From: Sphingopyxis panaciterrae
GTDB lineage: Bacteria; Pseudomonadota; Alphaproteobacteria; Sphingomonadales; Sphingomonadaceae
Length of the DNA: 64,000 nt
Direction: 5' to 3'
Assembly: GCF_011762125.1 (NCBI RefSeq)
Contig: NZ_JAASQN010000004.1
Location: forward strand, 310,001-374,000
Position 1 is the stretch's first letter, and each line of letters starts with the position of its first letter. Positions 43,465 to 52,098 of this stretch are shown in pieces. Made by a program: the position numbers and the translations under genes. The notes below the pieces were generated by a model, which searched no databases, had not been told where the DNA came from, and saw only the letters and a program-made list of their open reading frames with translations.

Positions 43465-43952
43465 CGTCTGTCCTCGCCGGGCGGTGCTTCGTCCTTGCGC
43501 CGCCGCTCCCACCGCGCCTCGACAAAGCTCAGCAAGGTCAGCATGACGACGCTGATCACCGACCCGATCAGCACCAGCGGCCATTGCGCCGCGCCGCACG
43601 CGATGCCGATCACCGCCGCGAGCCACAGATGCGCCGCGGTGGTAAGGTTCTTCACCTCGCCCCTGCTGAACACGATCAGCCCGGCGCCGATGATGCCGAT
43701 AAAGGCGCCCGTCGCTTCATAGATGCGCAGCGGATCGGATCGCTGCCCGCCGATCTGCGCGTAAAGCGCGATGATCGACACCGTCATCGCGGCCGCCGAA
43801 AAGCAGATCAGCCCGTGCGTCCGGAACCCCGCCTCATGCCCGCGAATCTCGCGGTCGAGCCCCAACAGCAAGCCAAGCACCGCCGCGACGCCGAGCCGCG
43901 ACAGCAAGTCGAAGTCGATCCAGTGGACGAGTATCGGCGCATTGAGCTCCAT
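43461..43952 (-). CDS. MgtC/SapB family membrane protein
   Basis: The 163-residue protein has about four hydrophobic segments and the MgtC signature GLLLGLDREIRGHEAGFRTHGLI with AAAMTVSII. GAFIGIIGAGLIVFSRGEVKNLTTAAHLWLAAVIGIACG (in part) is the second conserved block. Only the core membrane domain is present, with no long C-terminal extension. It ends 4 bp inside the convergent hydratase gene. A role in magnesium homeostasis or acid adaptation is only a family-level guess. Confidence 0.82.
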   Translation of the reverse strand: MELNAPILVHWIDFDLLSRLGVAAVLGLLLGLDREIRGHEAGFRTHGLICFSAAAMTVSIIALYAQIGGQRSDPLRIYEATGAFIGIIGAGLIVFSRGEVKNLTTAAHLWLAAVIGIACGAAQWPLVLIGSVISVVMLTLLSFVEARWERRRKDEAPPGEDRR

Positions 43953-43993
43953 CGCCCATCATAGCGCCGCAGCGCGCAAAGGGTTCCGCCCGT

Positions 43994-46102
43994 TCAGTAT
44001 CGCGCGCGGATGCTCGCGAAGAAGCTGCGCCCGGGTTCGGGGAAACCGTCGGTCAGCACATAATGGTCGTCGAACAGGTTGCGCGCGCCGACCCCGATCT
44101 CGACCCCGCCCTGCAGCGCATAGTCGATGCGCAGGTTCGCCTGAACATAGCTGCCGGTGCGGTAATAGACTGGCGGCGACGCGGTGCTCAGCGTCGTGCG
44201 GTCGGACGCGAAATCGACGCTCGGCACGATGGTCAGGCTGCCGAACGGCGACCAGCTTGCATAGGCGAAACCCTTGTGCGTCGGCACGTCGGTCAGGCGG
44301 AACACCGGGATCACGGTTCCCGGCGCACCGGCGCCGATCTCGAACGAGCGATGCGTATATGTATAGTTCGCACCGAGTTCGAGCGAGGGCCCGACATGCG
44401 CGGTCAAAGCCAGTTCCGCGCCATAATATTCGGCATTGCCCAGATTCTGGCGCTGGCTCGTATTCGCGGGGAAATCCTGGGGCCGCACCGACACGATCGC
44501 ATCGTCGATATTGCTGTAGAAGATGGCGCCCTCGGCATGGAGGCCGCCAAAATCGCGCGATCCGCCAATCTCGAAATTCGTTGCCCGCTCGGCTTTCAGG
44601 TCCGGGTTCGACGCCGCGGTGCCGAACTGGGTGCTGAAGCGTTCGAAGATCGTCGGAAAACGCGACCGGCGCGACACGCTGGCATGCAGGCGCGTCGCCT
44701 CGTCGGGACGATATTCGATCCGCCCCTGCCAGTTGAACGCCGACGCGTTGGCCAGCGGATATTCGAAGAAGTTCGCAGGCGAGGTGAAGGAAATCGTATA
44801 TTCCTCCGCCTTTTTAAGATCGCGCCAGTCGAAACTGGCACCGAGCGTCAGGGTTAGCGCGGGACTCAGCGCCAGGACATTCTCGCCCGCGATGCTGTAC
44901 GTGTCCTCGACCGTCGATTGCCAGGGTTCGCTATAGGCGATCGGCGGCCCGCTGCTGGTCGGCACCCGGTTGTAGAAACCGTCCTGCCGCTCGCGATGTT
45001 CGTCGCGGCGGTAATGGGCCGCCAGCGTGAGGCGGTCCGCTTCGGTCAGTTGCACCGCCAGTTCGGCCGACCCGCCCCACGCTTCATCGGCGTAATAGCT
45101 GTCGAACGCGCGCGCGAGCGACTGCGTCGTCTGGGTCCTGTCGTTGAACGACTGCAGCAGATTGTCGAACGTGTTGCGATAGATGCGCGTCTTCAGCGTC
45201 CCACGGTCGCCGAGCGCCGTCGTCGAGAGGAAATAGATGCTCTCGATATTCCAATAGGGCCAGCTCCAGTTACGCTGCGCCCCGACCCCGTCGGTCACGT
45301 GCAGCGGCGCATTTTTGGCGCCCTCCTGCCGCGTGTAGCTGATCGAATATTCGTCCGTCGCATTGGGCGTGAAACCGACCTTCGCATTCACCCGCCAGTC
45401 GCGCGTGCGCGAAAAGTCGCGTTCGCCGCCATCTTCGGCCGAACCCGGCGCCGGGTCGTAACCCCCGGCAAGGTCCCAATGATCCCGGAAATTGCGCGTA
45501 TACGATGCCTGGGCGTAGAATTTGTCCTGCCGCGTGCCGAGCAGCGCGAAGACATTATAGCCCGCATAGTCGATATCGCGGTCGAGATCGATCGTCGCGC
45601 GCGCTTCGGCTTCGAGCGCCTTGGTCGGCTTGCGCGTGACGAGGTTGATCGCGCCGCCCATCGCTCCGGGCCCGTCGAGCACCGAGGCATAGCCCTTCGC
45701 GACCTGGATCTCGGCGATGTCGGGGGTCAGGAAGCGGCCATAGTCGAGCCGGTTGTCGGCGGGCAGGTAGACGCGGATGCCGTCGAGCGACAGCGGCACC
45801 TGGAAGCGGTCGAAGCCGCGGACGAAGATCAGCCGCTCGTTGCGCGATCCGCCGCTGTTCGCCGCCGTGACGCCGGGCATCAGATTGACCGCCTCGTCGA
45901 GCGTGTTGCGGTTGAAGCTGTAGATGGCATCGGACGACAGCGTCTCGGTCCCGATCGTGATATTCTCGGCGCGCGGCGCGGTGACGATGATCTGGCCCAG
46001 CGTGAAGGCGCTGTCTTCGCTCGGCGCGGGCCTGTCCGTTTCCTGCGCATGGGCCGGGGCCGCGGCGGCGAGCGCCGTCGTCACGAGAAGAAACAGTCGC
46101 AT
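43994..46102 (-). CDS. TonB-dependent receptor divergent from a ModE-linked gene
   Basis: The 702-residue outer-membrane receptor has a signal peptide ([20 protein letters not shown]), a TonB-box-like GQIIVTAPR near residue 37, a plug with [29 protein letters not shown] and [19 protein letters not shown], and a barrel ending [15 protein letters not shown] precedes the ATG at 46102. An imperfect ModE-box-like palindrome lies in the 89-bp gap to the divergent small gene, and a ModE regulator follows that gene. Molybdate or tungstate (perhaps as a chelate) is therefore a candidate ligand; a metal-chelate or siderophore role is the alternative. Confidence 0.9.
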   Translation of the reverse strand: MRLFLLVTTALAAAAPAHAQETDRPAPSEDSAFTLGQIIVTAPRAENITIGTETLSSDAIYSFNRNTLDEAVNLMPGVTAANSGGSRNERLIFVRGFDRFQVPLSLDGIRVYLPADNRLDYGRFLTPDIAEIQVAKGYASVLDGPGAMGGAINLVTRKPTKALEAEARATIDLDRDIDYAGYNVFALLGTRQDKFYAQASYTRNFRDHWDLAGGYDPAPGSAEDGGERDFSRTRDWRVNAKVGFTPNATDEYSISYTRQEGAKNAPLHVTDGVGAQRNWSWPYWNIESIYFLSTTALGDRGTLKTRIYRNTFDNLLQSFNDRTQTTQSLARAFDSYYADEAWGGSAELAVQLTEADRLTLAAHYRRDEHRERQDGFYNRVPTSSGPPIAYSEPWQSTVEDTYSIAGENVLALSPALTLTLGASFDWRDLKKAEEYTISFTSPANFFEYPLANASAFNWQGRIEYRPDEATRLHASVSRRSRFPTIFERFSTQFGTAASNPDLKAERATNFEIGGSRDFGGLHAEGAIFYSNIDDAIVSVRPQDFPANTSQRQNLGNAEYYGAELALTAHVGPSLELGANYTYTHRSFEIGAGAPGTVIPVFRLTDVPTHKGFAYASWSPFGSLTIVPSVDFASDRTTLSTASPPVYYRTGSYVQANLRIDYALQGGVEIGVGARNLFDDHYVLTDGFPEPGRSFFASIRARY

Positions 46103-46145
46103 GGAAATCCCCTTTGCCGATGCGGTCGCCATTGCATTTCGGCGA

Positions 46146-46173
46146 ATCGCTATATACGGCCATATACATCGGT
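46146..46173. promoter_or_regulatory. ModE-box-like imperfect palindrome
   Basis: ATCGCTATATA at 46146-46156 is followed across a short spacer by CATATACATCGGT, its imperfect inverted partner (10 of 14 half-site positions match when the strands are compared). The left half equals the known ModE half-site. It lies between the divergent receptor and small-protein genes. A modE gene lies 0.6 kb away. Binding is inferred. Confidence 0.6.
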
Positions 46174-46191
46174 CGCCTGAGAGGAAAAGCC

Positions 46192-46713
46192 ATGCCGCGT
46201 CACTTTTTGGTCATGCTTGCCGGATTGGCGCTGCTGGCGCCGTCGTCCGGCGCTCTCGCCGCCGAGCCCGATTGCACCGCCGGCGCACCGGCGCTGCCGC
46301 CCGAACTTGCGGCTTGGGGGACTCGCGATGCGGTGACCGCAGCCGTCGATGCTGCGGGCGCCGCAACCGGTCCGATCACGATCGGCCGCGCCGTGGACGC
46401 ATCGCTCCAACCCGCGGCTGCCGTTGACTTCGCCGCCGCGCCCGGCAAGGCGGGCGAAGGCGAAAGCCGCGCAGGCCTGCTCGGCTTCACCGTCGAAACC
46501 GCGGGCAACTATCGCGTCGCGCTCGGCGCCGGGGCATGGGTCGATGTCATACAGGCCGGCACCGCGCTCGCCTCGACCGCGCATGGCCATGGGCCGCAAT
46601 GCTCGGGCATTCGCAAGATGGTCGATTTCTCGCTGACCCCGGGGACTTATCTGCTGCAGATTGCCGCGAGCGCGACCCCGTCGATCGCCGTCATGGTTGC
46701 CAAGCTACCCTGA
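46192..46713 (+). CDS. Small exported protein of unknown function, ModE-linked
   Basis: The 173-residue protein has a clear signal peptide ([24 protein letters not shown]). The mature part looks like a compact beta sandwich, with [19 protein letters not shown] and [18 protein letters not shown] resembling prepeptidase C-terminal (PPC-like) repeats. It contains HGHGPQC, a possible metal site. GAGGAAAA precedes the ATG. It is divergent from the TonB receptor and reads toward modE. I do not recognise a named family. Periplasmic binding of the receptor's cargo is a guess from context. Confidence 0.7.
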   Translation: MPRHFLVMLAGLALLAPSSGALAAEPDCTAGAPALPPELAAWGTRDAVTAAVDAAGAATGPITIGRAVDASLQPAAAVDFAAAPGKAGEGESRAGLLGFTVETAGNYRVALGAGAWVDVIQAGTALASTAHGHGPQCSGIRKMVDFSLTPGTYLLQIAASATPSIAVMVAKLP

Positions 46714-46722
46714 CGCTCCTCG

Positions 46723-47106
46723 TCAGGGCTTTGGACTCGGCGGCAATGGCTGCTCGCGGATCAGCGCGGTCAATTCGTCGAGCCCGCCGCGCCGCGCCGC
46801 CTCGGCCAGCCGGCGTTCGAGCGCGCGATAATTGTCCAGCACCGCCCGCCCGCAACCGGTGAGCCGCGCGCCCTTCGCCGCACCGCCCCCGGCGGTCGTT
46901 TCGACCAGCCTTTCGGCCCAGCAGCGGTTCATGCTGTCGACGAGCAGCCACGACCGGCGATAGCTCATCCCCATCGACCGCCCCGCGGCCGAGATCGATC
47001 CTTCGCGGTCGATCGCCTCGAGCAGGTCGGCCTTTCCCGGGCCGATCGCCGGCTCATCGCCGCAAAATAGCTGTGCCTTCAGCTTGAGCGCACCGTGCCG
47101 CACCAT
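46723..47106 (-). CDS. modE: Short ModE-type regulator (winged helix only)
   Basis: The 127-residue protein matches the N-terminal DNA-binding domain of ModE: KADLLEAIDREGSISAAGRSMGMSYRRSWLLVDSMNRCW in sections is the ModE/LysR-type winged helix. AAKGARLTGCGRAVLDNYRALE follows. The C-terminal molybdate-binding (Mop/TOBE) domains are absent. The ATG at 47106 is chosen over 47175, which adds unlike residues. It converges on the small exported protein gene. It should regulate the divergent promoter at 46.15 kb, by an unknown sensing mode given the missing domains. Confidence 0.82.
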   Translation of the reverse strand: MVRHGALKLKAQLFCGDEPAIGPGKADLLEAIDREGSISAAGRSMGMSYRRSWLLVDSMNRCWAERLVETTAGGGAAKGARLTGCGRAVLDNYRALERRLAEAARRGGLDELTALIREQPLPPSPKP

Positions 47107-47169
47107 ATTCCCGCCCCGATCATTGAACCCGCCACCTAAAGTCTGATGATTATACCCTAACCCCCATCT

Positions 47170-47309
47170 CGTCATTGCGAGCCCTTCGACTGCCTTGCGG
47201 GCGCTCAGGATAAACTTGCGCGTTGCGCAAGCGAAGCAATCCAGAGCGGTTTACGCATGCTCTGGATTGCCGCGTCCCCCGGATCAAGTCCGGGGTCCTC
47301 GCAATGACG
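47170..47309. repeat. Nested inverted repeats in the modE/receptor gap
   Basis: The outer arms CGTCATTGCGAG (47170-47181) and CTCGCAATGACG (47298-47309) enclose a second pair, GCAATCCAGAGC (47236-47247) and GCTCTGGATTGC (47259-47270). A half family-B arm (GGATCAAGTCCGGGG) sits near 47281. The rest of the gap 47107-47478 holds only the Fur-like site below; no gene is seen. Confidence 0.7.
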
Positions 47310-47415
47310 AGGCGGAGTAAAATCATCATACCCTGATATCGCAGCAGCACGGCGAGTCCAAGCGGCCCGGCCCGCGGCCTCGCCAAGAAGCTGATCCGTT
47401 TCGCAAAAATCTACA

Positions 47416-47434
47416 ATTGCGATTGACTTGCAAT
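47416..47434. promoter_or_regulatory. Fur-box-like palindrome upstream of the siderophore receptor
   Basis: ATTGCGATTGACTTGCAAT has perfect ATTGC/GCAAT ends around a 9-bp centre, matching the alphaproteobacterial Fur-type pattern (TTGCAA-N-T-N-A-N-TCGCAA on the other strand). It is 45 bp before the receptor start codon. Iron control is inferred. Confidence 0.5.
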
Positions 47435-47478
47435 AGCTGAAACGATAGCGGCCGCGCGACAATCGCTCGGGGATATCC

Positions 47479-49641
47479 ATGACCATCAAGCCTGCTCTTC
47501 GCCTTTCCGCCGCCGTCGCGGCGTTGCTTTGTGGCGCCCCCCTTCTCCATGCGGCCGAGAGCGTGTTGGCTGACAGCGCGGCAGACACCGCGGACGCAGG
47601 CGACGCGGCCGAACAGCGCCGGTCCGATATCGTCGTCACCGGCCTCCATCAGGGCGAAGGGCAGAATAAGGAAGCGGACAATGGCGCGCTCGGCTCGAAA
47701 TCGCTGCTCGACACGCCCTATTCGATCACCGTCGTCGGCAAGGAGGATATTTCGAAGCGGCAGGCGAACACGATCGCGCAGATTTTCGTTAACGACCCCT
47801 CGGTCTTTTCCTTTGCGACGGCAGGCACGACCAACTGGTGGGGCACCCAGATCCGCGGCCTCGGCGTGCGCAACTATTATATCGATGACGTGCCGCTGCT
47901 CCTTTATTGGGGCGGCGATTTTCCGCTCGAATCGGTCGAAAGCGTCGAAGCGCTGAAGGGGCTGTCGGGTTTCATGTACGGCTTTGGCGCCCCCGGCGGC
48001 ACCATCGCCTATCGCACCAAGCGGCCGACCGCCGAGCCCCTGCTGACCACCGAGGTCGGCTATCGCACCAAGAGCGATTTCTATGCGCATGTCGATGCCG
48101 GTGGTCCGCTGACCGACGACGGACGGCTTGGCTACCGCATCAATATCGCGGGCGAAAAGGGCACGCTCTACAACGAGGCCGGGGCGAACCGCTGGCTCGG
48201 ATCGCTGGCGCTCACCTATGCCATAAGCCCCGATGTCGACTGGTACGCGACCGCGACCTACGAAGACAGCAAGCTGGAGCATGAGCCCTTCCAAATCTAT
48301 TGGAGCGGCTATGAGGGCGCGATCCTGCCGAAACCCACCTACGATTATGACAAGCTCAACGTCGACAACAGCTATTACAAGGCGCGCACGCTCGCGACCG
48401 CGACCGGGGTCGACTGGCGCTTTGCCGATGGCTGGAAGGCGAAGCTCACCTACGGCTACACCAGCAAGCTGCATCATTCGAACAAGATGTTCGTCAATAT
48501 GGTCAACCGGGCGGGCGATTACGAAGGCAATGCCTATAATTTCGCCGAACTCGACAAGAGCCATTTCGTCCAGGCAATGGTGCAGGGCGAATTCGAAACC
48601 GGGCCGGTGCGTCACGCGATCGTCGCGGGCGCGTCCTATATGGTCAACGACAGCTACTTTGGCGCCAACAGCTATTGGGGCCACGACTTCGACGGCAATA
48701 TCTATGAGAATCAGGACTTCCGCGTCACGCGCGACATCGACTGGAGTACTAAGGGCTCTCCTACCCGCGAGCGTCAGCGCGCGCTGTTCCTCAGCGACAC
48801 CTTATACCTCGGCGACCATGTCCAGGCGATCGTCGGCGGACGCTACACGCGTTACAAGCTGCTCGACACCGACAGCGACCCGGCCACGGACGGCGGATAT
48901 CGCACCTCGAAACTGTCGCCGACCTTCGCGCTGATCCTGAAACCCGCGCCTTGGGCGTCGATCTATGGCAGCTATGTCGAATCGCTCGAACCCGGCAGCC
49001 GCGTCGGCGGCCAATATGCCAACGCAGGCCAAATCCTGAGCCCAACGGTCAGCCGGCAATATGAAGCCGGGGTCAAGGTGGAGCATGACGGACTCAGCCT
49101 GACCGGCGCCGCTTTCCGCGTCGAACGCGCGAATACCGCCGAACGCTTCGTCGCGGGGGAGGATCGCCCCTATCTGCGGCAGGACGGCGAGACATTGTAC
49201 AAGGGGCTGGAACTCATCGCCAGCTATCGGATCGGCCGCGACCTGAAACTGGGTGCGGGCGTGATCCGCCTCGACCCCAGCTTGCGCAAGCTGTCGGAAA
49301 CCGCTGACGGCACGCCCTCCCCCGATATCGGCAATATCCCCGCGCAAGCGGCGAAATGGCAGCTGACCGGCAACGCCGAATATGCCGTCGCTGGGATCGA
49401 TGGGCTGAGCCTGCACGCCAATGTCCGCTATTTCGGCAAGGCGCCCACCGACGACGCCAACCGCCTTTTCATCCCCCGCCGCACGCTCGCCAACGCCGGC
49501 TTCCAGTACCGGACGCAGATCGGCGGACAGGGCGTGACCTTCACCGGCAATCTGAACAATCTCTTCAACAAGAAATATTGGGGCCTCGGCAACATCGGCG
49601 AGGCGAGGAATGGCTCGCTGAGCGTGCGGATCGACTGGTAG
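47479..49641 (+). CDS. TonB-dependent siderophore receptor
   Basis: The 720-residue outer-membrane receptor has a signal peptide ending near LLHAAES, a TonB-box-like SDIVVTGLHQG near residue 50, and a plug domain with LLDTPYSITVVGKEDISKRQANTIAQIF in part, the siderophore-receptor type. FMYGFGAPGGTIAYRTKRP and the barrel follow; it ends GSLSVRIDW. The 'TPYSITVV' and 'MYGxgaPGG' patterns place it in the FhuA/FpvA-like (TIGR01783-type) group. A Fur-like box precedes it. Confidence 0.9.
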   Translation: MTIKPALRLSAAVAALLCGAPLLHAAESVLADSAADTADAGDAAEQRRSDIVVTGLHQGEGQNKEADNGALGSKSLLDTPYSITVVGKEDISKRQANTIAQIFVNDPSVFSFATAGTTNWWGTQIRGLGVRNYYIDDVPLLLYWGGDFPLESVESVEALKGLSGFMYGFGAPGGTIAYRTKRPTAEPLLTTEVGYRTKSDFYAHVDAGGPLTDDGRLGYRINIAGEKGTLYNEAGANRWLGSLALTYAISPDVDWYATATYEDSKLEHEPFQIYWSGYEGAILPKPTYDYDKLNVDNSYYKARTLATATGVDWRFADGWKAKLTYGYTSKLHHSNKMFVNMVNRAGDYEGNAYNFAELDKSHFVQAMVQGEFETGPVRHAIVAGASYMVNDSYFGANSYWGHDFDGNIYENQDFRVTRDIDWSTKGSPTRERQRALFLSDTLYLGDHVQAIVGGRYTRYKLLDTDSDPATDGGYRTSKLSPTFALILKPAPWASIYGSYVESLEPGSRVGGQYANAGQILSPTVSRQYEAGVKVEHDGLSLTGAAFRVERANTAERFVAGEDRPYLRQDGETLYKGLELIASYRIGRDLKLGAGVIRLDPSLRKLSETADGTPSPDIGNIPAQAAKWQLTGNAEYAVAGIDGLSLHANVRYFGKAPTDDANRLFIPRRTLANAGFQYRTQIGGQGVTFTGNLNNLFNKKYWGLGNIGEARNGSLSVRIDW

Positions 49642-49717
49642 CGGGTCCGGCGCACTCCTGCCGAAGGCGGCAGCGAAGGAACGCCGGCTTTCGGCCGGAA
49701 GCTGCCGTTCCCTTCGT

Positions 49718-49808
49718 CGTCACCCCGGACTTGATCCGGGGTCCCGCTGGACGTCGAAACCTGCGTTACCCTCAAAAAAGCGGGATCCCGGGTCAAGCCC
49801 GGGATGAC
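49718..49808. repeat. Family B inverted repeat with diverged right arm
   Basis: The left arm (49718-49748) carries the CCCCGGACTTGATCCGGGG core. The right arm (49779-49808) has the GATCCCGGGTCAAGCCCGGG variant, so the pair is only partly complementary. It looks like a hybrid of two subtypes (compare 34086-34200). It lies in the gene-free stretch 49642-50101 with the next repeat; nothing else is seen there. Confidence 0.7.
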
Positions 49809-49850
49809 TGAAAAAGGGCAACAACCGGCCGGTAGCGGACGCTAGCTAAA

Positions 49851-49936
49851 TAACCGTCGCCCCCGCGAAGGCGGGGGCCGCTGGCAACCTTGCGCTCGGC
49901 CGATTGCGGCCCCCGCCTTCGCGGGGGCGACGGTTA
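49851..49936. repeat. Family A inverted repeat (30-bp arms)
   Basis: The arms 49851-49880 and 49907-49936 are reverse complements with core CCCCCGCGAAGGCGGGGG and ends TAACCG/CGGTTA. It is the last palindrome of this kind in the window. Confidence 0.85.
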
Positions 49937-50101
49937 TGGATGGTTAGCGAATGGCAGCTCCCCACCCCAAAACCGCCATCGCGACCGTCGGCCCGCAACC
50001 GGCACGCCTCAAAAAGACCTAATTTTTCTTAGCCTTTGCATCAGATCAATCAGCCTTGCAACTTTCCTTGGACGGACCATTCTCGGACCTTCAGGAAAAA
50101 G

Positions 50102-52081
50102 ATGGGGCAGGATATGATAAAAAAGTCGCTCGCCGCGCTGACGCTCGTGCTGACGCTTTCGCCGCTGGTCGGGGCTCATGCGCAGCGCGCGCGTGAGGTG
50201 GTGCCGGTCGTGCAACCCGGCGGCGACATTCCGAAACATTATTCGCCCGAAAGCGAGGGAACCGACTACGAACGGCGCGTCGTCATGGTGCCGATGCGCG
50301 ACGGCGTGAAGCTGCAGACGATCATCATCGTACCGAAGGGTGCAACCAACGCGCCGATCCTGATGGACCGCACGCCCTATAATGCGACGGCGCGCTCGAC
50401 GCGTTCGACGAGCACGCGGATGGTCAACGCGCTGCCGTTCGAGAATGAGCAGTTCGTCAAGAACGGCTATATCATCGTCTGGCAGGACACCCGCGGCAAG
50501 TTCGGGTCGGAGGGCGATTATACGATGATCATGCCCGTCGCCGGCCCGCTCAACAAGACCGGGGTCGACCATTCGACCGACGCCTATGACACCATCGACT
50601 GGCTGGTGAACAAGGCGAACCTGCCCGAAAGCAACGGCCGCGTCGGCATGATCGGCTCGTCTTACGAGGGCTATACCACCGCGATGGCGCTGCTCAATCC
50701 GCACCCGGCGCTGCGGGCGGCGGCGCCCGAAAGCCCGATCATCGACGGCTGGATGGGCGACGACTGGTTCCATTATGGCGCCTTTCGCCAGTTGATGCTC
50801 GGCTTCGTCGCGATGCAGTCGGGCGAAAAAGGCTTTGCCGCGTCGCCGTCGCACGGCGGCGGCGACGATTATGACGTGTTCCGCGAGGCCGGATCGGCGG
50901 GCGACTGGGCGCGGGCGCGCGGTTTCGACCAGCTACCGGCGTTCAAGCGCGTGATCGCCAACCCCGAATATAGCGCGAACTGGTCGGGACAGGGGGTCGA
51001 CAAGCTGCTCGCCGCCAATCCGTCGGACGTGCCGACCCTGTGGGTCCACCCGATCTGGGACCAGGAGGACGGCTATGGCGCGATCCGCTCGTTCGAGGCG
51101 CTGCGCGCCGCGGGCAAGACCGGCAACAACCATTTGATCCTCGGCCCCTGGTCGCACAGCCAGGTCAACCGCGCCACCGGCGGCCGCAGCCTCGGCCCGC
51201 TCAACTGGGACGGCGACACGGTCGAACATTATTGGAAGCGCATGGTGCTGCCCTTCTTCAACGAGCATCTGAAGGACGGCCCGCCGTCGAACATGCCGGT
51301 CGCGACGGTCTATAACACCGGCGAGGATCGCTGGGAAAAGCTGACGACCTGGCCGCTCGCCTGCGAGAAGGGCTGCCCTTCGCCACTGACCCCGATCTAC
51401 CTCGCCGCCGACGGCGGGCTCGGCTTCCAGGCGGGGCCGGCGGGCAGCGACAGCTATGTCTCCGATCCCGCCAAGCCGGTGCCGTTCCTGCCGCGTCCGT
51501 TCAGCATGCAGCGTTCGGTCTATACCCCCGAATGGCCGACCTGGCTGGTCAGCGACCAGCGCAGCGTCGACGGGCGCCCCGATGTGATGACCTATCGCAG
51601 CGAGGTGCTCACCGCACCGGTGCGCGTCTCGGGCGCGCCGATCGCCGAAATCCTCGCGCGCACGACGGGCACCGATGGCGATTTCGTGGTCAAGGTGATC
51701 GACGTCTTCCCGCAGGAAAGCGCCAGCAATCCCACCATGGGCGGCTATCAGCTCGCGATCGCGCTCGACATCTTCCGCGGCCGCTACCGCGACAGTTTTT
51801 CGGACCCTTCGCCGATCCCGGCGGGCAAGGTGCAAAAATACAAGTTCCGCCTGCCGACGGTGAACCATGTCTTCCAGCCGGGGCACCGCATCATGATCCA
51901 GGTCCAGTCGAGCCTGTTCCCGCTCTACGACCGCAACCCGCAAACCTATGTCCCCAACATCTTCAACGCGAAGAAGGGCGACTATAAGGCCGCGACGATC
52001 ACGCTCGAACGCGGCGCGAACGGCAGCAAGGTGTGGCTGCCGGTCGTCCCCGTCGACCAGTCCGCCGCGATGGCACGATAA
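50102..52081 (+). CDS. Exported CocE/NonD family alpha/beta hydrolase
   Basis: The 659-residue protein has a signal peptide (about residues 1-28, ending AHAQ) and an X-Pro dipeptidyl-peptidase (S15)/CocE-type hydrolase domain. MVPMRDGVKLQTIIIVPKG opens it; the nucleophile elbow is GMIGSSYEGYTTAMALL. The His-containing LILGPWSHSQ and the C-terminal jelly-roll domain (LPTVNHVFQPGHRIMIQVQSSLFPLYDRNPQT in part) follow. AGGA before 50102 favours that ATG; 50114 is possible. It would hydrolyse amides or esters in the periplasm. It is 17 bp before the CehA-type gene, thus probably co-transcribed. A paralogue is at 60.7 kb. Confidence 0.87.
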   Translation: MGQDMIKKSLAALTLVLTLSPLVGAHAQRAREVVPVVQPGGDIPKHYSPESEGTDYERRVVMVPMRDGVKLQTIIIVPKGATNAPILMDRTPYNATARSTRSTSTRMVNALPFENEQFVKNGYIIVWQDTRGKFGSEGDYTMIMPVAGPLNKTGVDHSTDAYDTIDWLVNKANLPESNGRVGMIGSSYEGYTTAMALLNPHPALRAAAPESPIIDGWMGDDWFHYGAFRQLMLGFVAMQSGEKGFAASPSHGGGDDYDVFREAGSAGDWARARGFDQLPAFKRVIANPEYSANWSGQGVDKLLAANPSDVPTLWVHPIWDQEDGYGAIRSFEALRAAGKTGNNHLILGPWSHSQVNRATGGRSLGPLNWDGDTVEHYWKRMVLPFFNEHLKDGPPSNMPVATVYNTGEDRWEKLTTWPLACEKGCPSPLTPIYLAADGGLGFQAGPAGSDSYVSDPAKPVPFLPRPFSMQRSVYTPEWPTWLVSDQRSVDGRPDVMTYRSEVLTAPVRVSGAPIAEILARTTGTDGDFVVKVIDVFPQESASNPTMGGYQLAIALDIFRGRYRDSFSDPSPIPAGKVQKYKFRLPTVNHVFQPGHRIMIQVQSSLFPLYDRNPQTYVPNIFNAKKGDYKAATITLERGANGSKVWLPVVPVDQSAAMAR

Positions 52082-52098
52082 GCGCGGAGGGATAGCAG

